A stretch of DNA of 64,000 bases from Macrolepiota albuminosa (Eukaryota; Basidiomycota; Agaricomycetes; Agaricales; Agaricaceae). Made by a program: the position numbers and the translations under genes. Positions 56,284 to 64,000 of the stretch are shown piece after piece; position 1 is the stretch's first letter; each line of letters starts with the position of its first letter. Location: contig JAMWFC010000049.1 of NCBI GenBank assembly GCA_027475525.1, positions 1,303,297 to 1,367,296 on the forward strand, written 5' to 3'. The notes under the pieces are model-generated. The model was not told where the DNA came from. It made no database searches and saw nothing but the letters and a program-made list of their open reading frames with translations.

Positions 56284-58885
56284 GTATAATGCTCCTGCAA
56301 TGTTTCAGAAGTTGATAACCTCTATCTTCTAAGATGTTATTGAAAGGTTTATCCATATATATCTGGACAACATATTCATATATTCTGGATTCAATCAAAG
56401 AACACAAAGAGCATCTTTGTGTTATCTTCAAATGATTAAGGTCCAATTTACTGTACTTCAAATGAAAAAAATGTGAGCTATATGCCAAGATAGTAGATTG
56501 CCTTGGACACAAGATTGACAGTTAGGGTATTCATTCTGACTAGGACAAAATTGATTGCATATGCAAATAGTGTGTGCTACAAACTTATAATGATGTCCAA
56601 TGATTTATTGGACTAGTAAACTATATCGGCAATTGTCTGCCCAATATAACTGCATATACTAGACCACTGATATCTATTACTCAGAATGGAGCTCCATTTA
56701 TATGGAGACCTATGCACTAGCATTGCTTCAAAATGATCAAGAGGATCTGCTCAAAGACACCAGTCATTTAGCCAATAAACCCCAGGCGTGATAAGCCAAT
56801 TTGGCTTATCTGTGATGCCTCAAAGACTGGAGTGGGAGCAATGTATAGCCAGGGAAGTTCCTGGCAAAATTGCTGTCCAGCTGAGTTTATGTTGAGGAAG
56901 TTTACCTCGGCACAACAGAACTATACAGTTCATGAGCTAGAAATGCTAGCAATATTTGAGGCACTCCTCAAGTAAGAAGACAAATTGATAGGATACAAGA
57001 TCTACATCATTACAGGCTATAAAGCACTTGAGTTCTTCAAGACTCAGGCAATGCTGTCTCCTTGACAATGCCAGCGAATTGACTACATGTCAAGATACAA
57101 CTTTGACATCACATATATCAAGGGAGAATTGAACAAGGTTGCTGACTGTCTCTTAAGATATTTTGAGATGATCTACCATATCATTGTTACAAAGAGGTGA
57201 AAGAGCATGTGGTGGAGCTTTGTGCCATACAAGCAAATGAACTTTGGCAAAGTTGATGCTTATAAGAGCAGCAAGAAGCCTGAGATATAGAGGCTGAGCA
57301 ACTTGAGCAGGCTTAGCCAAAGGTGATAGTAACATCAAAACACAATGTGATAGGCAGTGACCATGAACTGCCCAGCCAAGACATTATGCTTGCTCATGCG
57401 CTGATGCTAGCAGGAGAGTATGCCAACTTGCCTGTACCTCAACCCAATGAGTTCCTATGAGCTGTATGTAAAAAATACAATCACAATGCATTCTACGCTG
57501 AAATCCTGCAAAATGCAGCAGCTTACCCATGATTCAGCATAGATGAGAAAGGACTGATCTGGATAGTGAATGTTCAAGGTCACAAAGTGGTATGTTTACC
57601 ACACAACCAAACTATCATTACTCAGATTGTTACTCAAGCTCACAAGACTGTTGGTCACTTTGAAACTAACAAAACAGTGGAATACCTGAGGCAGTAGTAC
57701 TGGTGGCCACAGATGCAGAAGGAAGTAATAAACTTCTGCCAGACCTGTGAGGCCTGCCAGTGGTCAAAGACTAGCAATAAGAAATCAGCAGGGAAGTTGC
57801 ATTCCCTGCCTATCCTGACAAAACCTTGAAACTCTATTGGAATGGACTTTGTCAGTCCATTCTCTGAATCCAAAGGTTATAATTACCTTTGGGTGGTAAT
57901 TTGCTGCATGACCAGTATGATGCACCTGATACCGGTGCACACAACCACTACTGTGTCAGAGTTATCTTGGATATATTTAAAGGAGATTGTAAGGCTGCAT
58001 GGCCTTCCAAATTCAATCATGAGCAATAAAGATGCAAAGTTCACATCTCATTGGTGATAAGAGCTTCACAAGCTCCTGGAAGCTAAACTGTTCATGTCAA
58101 CCTCATTCTATCCACAAACAGATGGACAGACAGAGCAAGCAAATAGAAGTATCACTTAGATATTCCATACGTAAGTCTGACCAGATCAATGTGAGTGTGT
58201 TGGAGACTACAAAATATGCACCCTTTGAACTCAATGGAGGATACATGTCCTCCATGCTCTGAGAGTTCAGAGAGGATGAGGTCATTCACAAAGGTGTGAA
58301 GGACTTCACATAAAAAGCATTGGAGAATCTTGCCAACGCACACAATGCTATTATTGCAGCACATGTCATACAGGCACAACACATGAATAATAGGTGGAGT
58401 GATGAGCTTGAGCTAATGCCTGGCACATTAGTATACTTATAAACTAAGAATCTGAACCTCCCAAAAGAAAGAGCGAGAAAGTTGTGCCCAAAATTCATTG
58501 AACTGTACAAGGTCTTGGCTGTGGAACTAAGCACATGAAACTATGTTCTAGAGCTGCCTGCAGCTCTACAAGCAAGTCAGATTGTGCCTAAGTTTCATGT
58601 GTCATTACTTAGGCAGTATAACATAAATGATAATGCTATGTATTCTAATCAAGTGACACCCAAGACATGATTTTGACACCAGTGATGAACAGGAGTGGTT
58701 CATAAAGGAGATCCTGGGCCATTGGTGGCAGGAAGGAACATATCTTGAGTTTGAAGTACAATGGAGTACTAGTGATACAACATGGAAGTCGTATCAAACA
58801 TGTGTCAAGCTGGCATTGGATTGGTATCTGGAGCTGCAGGGTGTGAAATGCCCAGATCAATTAGAACTTGAATTTTGGAGCTAAT
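56284..58885 (+). pseudogene. Gypsy D RT C-terminus, RNase H, integrase and chromodomain
   Basis: RT resumes with NAPATFQKLITSIF and YLDNIFIYSG near 56373, where the second Asp of YLDD is Asn. RNase H is heavily broken; SAQQNYTVHELEMLAIFEALL is visible near 56920. Integrase: FETNKTVEYLRQ-YWWPQMQK and CQTCEACQWSK near 57740, SIGMDFVSPFSESKGYNYLW near 57840, SNKDAKFTSHW near 58020, and YPQTDGQTEQANRS near 58120. The last block, EWFIKEILGHWWQEGTYLEF near 58690 with LALDWYLELQG, is a chromodomain, marking it as a chromovirus. No LTRs were found. Confidence 0.85.
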
Positions 58886-61676
58886 GTGATCAAGATCAGT
58901 TCATTTGGATTTTGGGTAGATAATCAACATTGAAATCTTGTCACTCAATCCTTGTGCGAACATAAATGTTTTCAGTACATTTGTAGACTTGTATTTTATA
59001 TATTAATCCATCAATGTCTATAAAGGTTGAATTTACCACCAATCTGCTTTGTTACATGGACTTTTTGGAAGATATATAGGGCAGAGGCAGGAGAATCTGT
59101 TCAAGCCACTTCTAGCCCTGGGCCATCCTGCATCCATCTCTTGCTATATATATATTTCTATTTTCCTATCCGCCTTTCAGGACAACAGGCTGGGATAGTA
59201 TATACTTATGGGACATGCATCTTTCCTTAGTTTTATAAATCTGCAGATACTGTGTTTGAATTAGATTGAGCACAGCTTCTGTGCAAAGTGCCTATAAGGC
59301 TGGACTAAGCATATGTTCTACTGATTGTGATAAGAAAACATATCTATTTGTTTGGAGAAGGGAGAGTATCCCATGTGCAGCAGATATTTATATTGGCACA
59401 GCTCTGCTAAGGCCATGTGCTCCAATGCTACTCACTGGAGCTGTGGTGGAAAGATAAAAAATTTATTAACCAATCGGAAACTAGTAAACTGCAATTATAG
59501 ATATACACAGTACAATAAAAAAATAATGTAGAAAAAGGGCAGCAGTTTTTTTTTTTTTTTTTTGACATTACAGATATACACAATATAATGAGGAAACAAA
59601 ATTAGAGAGAGGGTGTTTTTCTTCTTTGACACCATCAAAACACATGGTTTTTTACCATGGTATATGAAAAAACATAGTTTTGTGATTCTGCACCATGTAG
59701 TTTGTAAATCGTAATGAACACAAATATTATATGAAGGTTGGAAGAGGTTGTGAGAAACCAGCAGTAATTTTGTGAGACACAGACAACCCCAAAATGCAGT
59801 CACTGCAGCTGCCCAGATTGCATAATCCTTAGAACAGGAAAAATTTAAATTATCATGCAATAATCGTAGATGAGAGAGTAGAATCAGATGACGTGGTAGT
59901 CATTTGAAGAGGGTATCTTAATTGGCTGCAGATGACAATAAGAATTTTATCTAGAGATTATTGTGTAGATGTAATTCTAAATCATCTCTATTGACTAGTT
60001 TTTCATTTATTATTTACTATTATTCCTCTGAACCAGATTATGTTCTCAGTTCTGCAGAATCATTTCCTCTTTCACCATGTTCAGCACAGAGTTTGCAACA
60101 TCTAGCATCAAACCTGACTTAGTCCAATTAAAGTTCTTTCTACCTTGATTCATATTGAGTATGATTAATTTACTGTTCTCATTGTATGTTCTGCTAATTT
60201 GACTTGTTGCAATTGGCAGACATAGCTTTACAATTATAAATGTTTCATGTCCTTTCTGCATTGTACCTCTATTACCTCATCTTTTTTGCTCCTATTTATA
60301 ATGCAACAGAACTTCTGAGAAGATAGTGAAATTACTGAACAGGATGGTGGATAGTAGATTTTTTTAGTTTTAAAGACCCCACAACTACTCTGAAACACTT
60401 ACAATTATAAACAAATGTTAACGCTGGCCTCAGTCTTATTTTATTTAATCTTAATCTTATCCCACATCTTACTTTATACTAATACTATTATTACTTCAGT
60501 TACATATTACTGTTTTTAAGTGAACATGCATTTGTTTCAAGGATATCTTCCATATATTCTCACTGACTTGTTTTAGATTATGCTCAACAGCATGAATAGC
60601 TTTTATAAACAACTGTAGTAGAGGTACTTTACAATGCTTACAACAAATACACAAATCAGATAAAGAAATTTTCAAAAATTCAGTTAACTGTTCTAGTTGA
60701 AAATAGTAATATTTGAACTCATAAAAATAGGACATCTCTGGAAAAGAATAGTCAAAGAGAAAAAGGACTGTGATATAGTGTTTATTAAAAAAAATAGGCA
60801 GCTGTGATGTATGGCAAGACTGAGATCTATGAGTTGTTAGAAACATGATGCAGTAGTAATGTAGCAGTACCAACATAACAGTATAAGCATGACATGCCAG
60901 TGCAATATTAGAGGGTATAATAACTTGAAAGTAAATAAAGAAATTTTGTTTATATTTATATAAATATTAGTATTAAAACTATATATATTTGTGTTTGTAA
61001 GCATAATTTGAAAAAAATGTATAAATGTATCAAAAAAAATATAAAAAATCAAACAATAGCCTTCAGTTCTCATTGTTGTCTCTATATACGTAAAACATGT
61101 TGGCATTGACATGGCCACCATATAGAAATAAGTACATCTCTATGCAAAGCAGCTTTGTGTTTGTACTCTGTAAATAGATTTATTTGACAAATTATAGCAA
61201 AAAATGCAATGAACCTGCTTTTTATGACAATTATAAGTCTTGACCCTCTCTATAATTTCCTTGAAGCACTTTAATACACCCACAATGTACATATATGCAA
61301 GCCTGAGCATTTGTTAGTCTTTCAGAGCCAAAAAAGGCCAAAGGCTACATACTTTATGTTCTGAACAATACCAGTTCCTTTGCTTTTTATTTTATTTTAT
61401 GCAATAAATTATTATTAATGTTTTGAGAAACTACATGCAATAATTCATCAAAAGTCAATGAGCAATTCATAGTTGTTGTGAGGTTAAAAATGTTATTGAA
61501 TATAGTATATAGGCTGAGCAATGTCTGAAATGCTATGATAGTCACATATGCATTAGTGTCACTCTTGTTGGCTTTAAACAGCCAACATTAACTTTTACAT
61601 CATTATTGTAGCATCCACACAGCTAGAAGCTTTGCTGCATATCTTAAAATCAAAAAAAAAAAAATTCAAAGTACAA
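58886..61676. other. AT-rich, no gene recognised
   Basis: Many short frames of biased composition. A T-run of 18 lies near 59547. No terminal repeat of gypsy D was found here. Confidence 0.45.
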
Positions 61677-62175
61677 TTAATAATGTGTGCATTTGCGGAG
61701 GTCAAGGGTAATAGAGGGGTTGTTGTGCTTGAGGTAGGCCTTTTTCATCTCACATGGCTCAGCTGGTGGAGGTGTACTGGATGCGAGAGCAACAAGGCAG
61801 GAGAAAAGAGACTTAAGGTGATTGCAATGTTTGCAGCATGAGAGATGTGCTGGAGATAGAGGCAGAGATGACAGTGGGAGGAGACAAGAGGCTATTGGCC
61901 AGTAGGAAGAGGTGGACTCAGGGAAGGGCTGATAAAAGACATGAATGTAGTCAAATGTGGCATTGGAGGTGACAAAACTGGCATTGTTGTTGAGGTAGAC
62001 AGCGTTGTGGGGATGCAGAAACATGAGAGACTCTAGACTGAGATCACGGGGATAGTTGGGCAAGGGATAGCACAGAGGATCGTCCGAGTGGATGACATCA
62101 AATTCCAGGACCAGAGAATCAGCATGGACTGGAGGCAGAGACAACGTACTGCTGCTGAGATAACATAGCTTTAAC
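61677..62175 (-). other. Open frame of unknown origin next to a Helitron fragment
   Basis: A 195-codon minus-strand frame (62264-61677) reads SLVLEFDVIHSDDPLCYPLP and later FDYIHVFYQPFPESTSSYWP. No family is recognised. It overlaps the Helitron fragment in another frame. Confidence 0.25.
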
Positions 62176-62580
62176 TCAAATTTGATGACATGTCCAAACA
62201 AGACCAGCATACAATAAAGACAAATAAACAGATTGTGTATTATCTTCCATTCCACCAATCCCATATGGAAACAAAGTAGGACATATCATTGGAAACAATT
62301 GAGGATTGGCAAATTCATTTACAAGTTTAGAGCGATGAGGCATTTGCAAAAATGTATCTCCCTGTTCAGTCAAATGATGAACAGCAGCAGTACAAAGTTC
62401 ATGACTTGAAGTTAAATCATCAGCATTGCTAACAACTACATTTTGAAAAGCAATAATATCAGGATTTTCTGTTATCAAAGACATTGTATTTACAGATGCA
62501 TCATATTGATTTTGTATATTATCTTGTGATGCACTAAGTAAAATGTGTTCAATATAGTATAAAAGAAAATCAAATTGTTC
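62176..62580 (-). pseudogene. Helitron helicase-like fragment of a second family
   Basis: The minus strand reads ENPDIIAFQNVVVSNADDLT and then FANPQLFPMICPTLFPYGIG GMED. The FPTLFPYGIGG-type block is typical of the Helitron-associated replicase N-terminal region of a family not represented by H1-H4. Only about 130 codons remain. The frame shifts after GGMED. Confidence 0.65.
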
Positions 62581-63344
62581 TATTTGTGTAAGAATCTGTT
62601 TATTAATTTAAATATGCTCATATAATAGATTATTTTCTTTAAGCCATATAAGAGTTCTTGAACAGTGCGTAATCCTGATGCTCACATTGGTACTGAGTGG
62701 GCTTGGTCTGTTGAGGTCAAGGAAGAAACTACCATGACTACTGATACTGGAGCTACCTCCACATCCACATCCATGCCAATGCATTCTGACACTTTAAACA
62801 TCATTCACGTGTGTTACAACCACTTCCTCCTACTCTGACATGCAAACTATCATGAATATTGGCATGGGAATAGGATCATGGAGTCTCTATGTCAGGTACA
62901 AGCTTTGATTCAACATGCCCATTTCCTCATGAGTCAAGATTATCATGGTAGACCAAAAATCTCTGAGGTACATGCATGGGATTAAGAAACAGAGGTTGGT
63001 CAATGGTGTGCTGGAGATAGCAAAAGTTGACATTGTACTGTACAATGTGACACCACTGAAGACACTGGAAGTTTGCAAGATGAAGACTATATATAGAGAA
63101 GGAGGTAGAGCAGGAGAGTAGCAGAGTGCTATTATGAGTGAATTGTCTTTTAGTTTGAACAATGCTAATGAGGAGCAAGAATGTGACATGTACTGCACTC
63201 ATTGCTTGTGAGGTTTTAAATGTTGGTGCTTTTGCATATATTAGATCAGAGGAGAGCAATGGATTGTATTTTGATATGTTGATAATACATGGTCACAGGA
63301 CTTTCTGTGGACAGAGTGACAAGTGAAAAGCAAAGACATTGAAA
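62581..63344. other. No gene recognised
   Basis: Short frames on both strands only. It ends where Helitron fragment H4 begins. Confidence 0.4.
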
Positions 63345-64000
63345 TTAGTTATTTGCAACTATTGGAGCTTGCTTTCAATCCTATCCTGCTGTCTTTAACT
63401 TTCAGGAGTACTGGGTTTAGAATAAGTAGTTAAAGATTGCCTAAATTATTGATTTTTTAAGCATTTTAGTAGCTCAACTCTTTAAAAGTTATTTACATGA
63501 CAATATATTTAGTATATCAATAGCTAACTATTGTCAAGCTTTCAGTAATAAGCTGAATTCAATGTTTATTAGCATCAATCAATAATAAATAAACTAATAC
63601 TAACTGTTTATAGTGTCAAATAAGCTGAATTGAATATATATTAGCATTGATCAATAATAAATAAACCAATACTTACTTTGTTGTAATAATTTTGGATTTG
63701 TTTGTAGTATCAAATAAGCTGAATTAGCATTCATCAATAATAAACAAACCAATACTTACTTTATTGTAACAATTTTAGAATTATTTGTAGCTGAATTGAA
63801 TGTTTTTTAATTGATCAATAATAAATAAGCTAAATTTAACATTTGTAAATATTGATCAATCAATTAACAAATTGATACTTACTTTGTTTATAGTGTCTTC
63901 TTACTACAATAGTGAATTTTGAGTTTGTTTGATCATATATAGTTAAAGAACATGCAAGGTGTAAAAACTGATGTCTACTAAATTGTGTTTGGCCTTTTCT
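63345..64000 (-). mobile_element. Helitron fragment H4 (5' leader), continues past window end
   Basis: It matches 24627-25250 (H1) in order and orientation, including the CAACTATTGGAGC region at its inner end and the subterminal array at 63540-63890. Its break at 63345 lies at the start of the RepHel ORF, so no coding part is present here. Confidence 0.85.

Noticed and set aside
59495..59860. Minus-strand ORF rich in Lys and hydrophobic residues as a membrane protein
   Set aside because: It is driven by T and A runs in AT-rich sequence.

Overview
This window looks like a transposon graveyard from a filamentous fungus, most likely an Agaricomycete (Basidiomycota). The reasons are the families present (Ty3/gypsy with a long proline-rich gag, Ty1/copia, RepHel Helitrons with fungal-size introns of about 50 bases, a Tc1 DD34E element, a basidiomycete-type DDE transposase and a tyrosine-recombinase relic) and the lack of any clear host housekeeping gene. 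No rRNA, tRNA gene or CRISPR array was seen. One 100-N assembly gap lies at 50836-50935. The species cannot be named from the sequence alone.

Layout. 1-2934: a minus-strand gag element with an open gag running off the window edge, inserted into an older minus-strand gypsy gag. 3380-5140: a broken DDE transposase (minus). 5880-7070: unrecognised multi-exon remnants. 7079-9313: a decayed gag related to the one at position 1. 9313-11550: three kinds of tandem repeat, including a 353-base satellite-like array. 12795-23413: a gypsy element in pieces, holding two solo LTRs and a full copia element (16851-21961) with matching 5-base target duplications. 23989-25500, 28373-31115, 33580-38298 and 63345-64000: four fragments of one Helitron family. 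Two of them share a 1509-base, nearly identical inverted repeat. Between them lie hairpin and tandem repeats, a tRNA-derived SINE candidate and an unrecognised spliced gene (31717-32900).

38565-42926 is an old complete copia carrying a TA-flanked MITE. 43600-45240 is an unrecognised nuclear-protein-like pseudogene. 45383-50671 is a compound region: a gag interrupted by a copia LTR, then a copia RT/RNase H fused in frame to a gypsy-type gag that itself carries a solo LTR. 50936-52378 holds a tyrosine-recombinase relic and a solo copia LTR with a perfect duplication. 53650-58885 is a chromodomain gypsy element split by a Tc1 element. 58886-64000 is AT-rich and almost empty, apart from two Helitron fragments.

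What ties the window together is mutation bias. Nearly every inactivating change that can be read is a CpG transition: CGA to TGA stops, and GAC-GAT to GAC-AAT in the RT active site. This suggests cytosine methylation followed by deamination of repeats. CpG-rich young copies (1-1519, 46435-50671) sit beside CpG-poor old copies.
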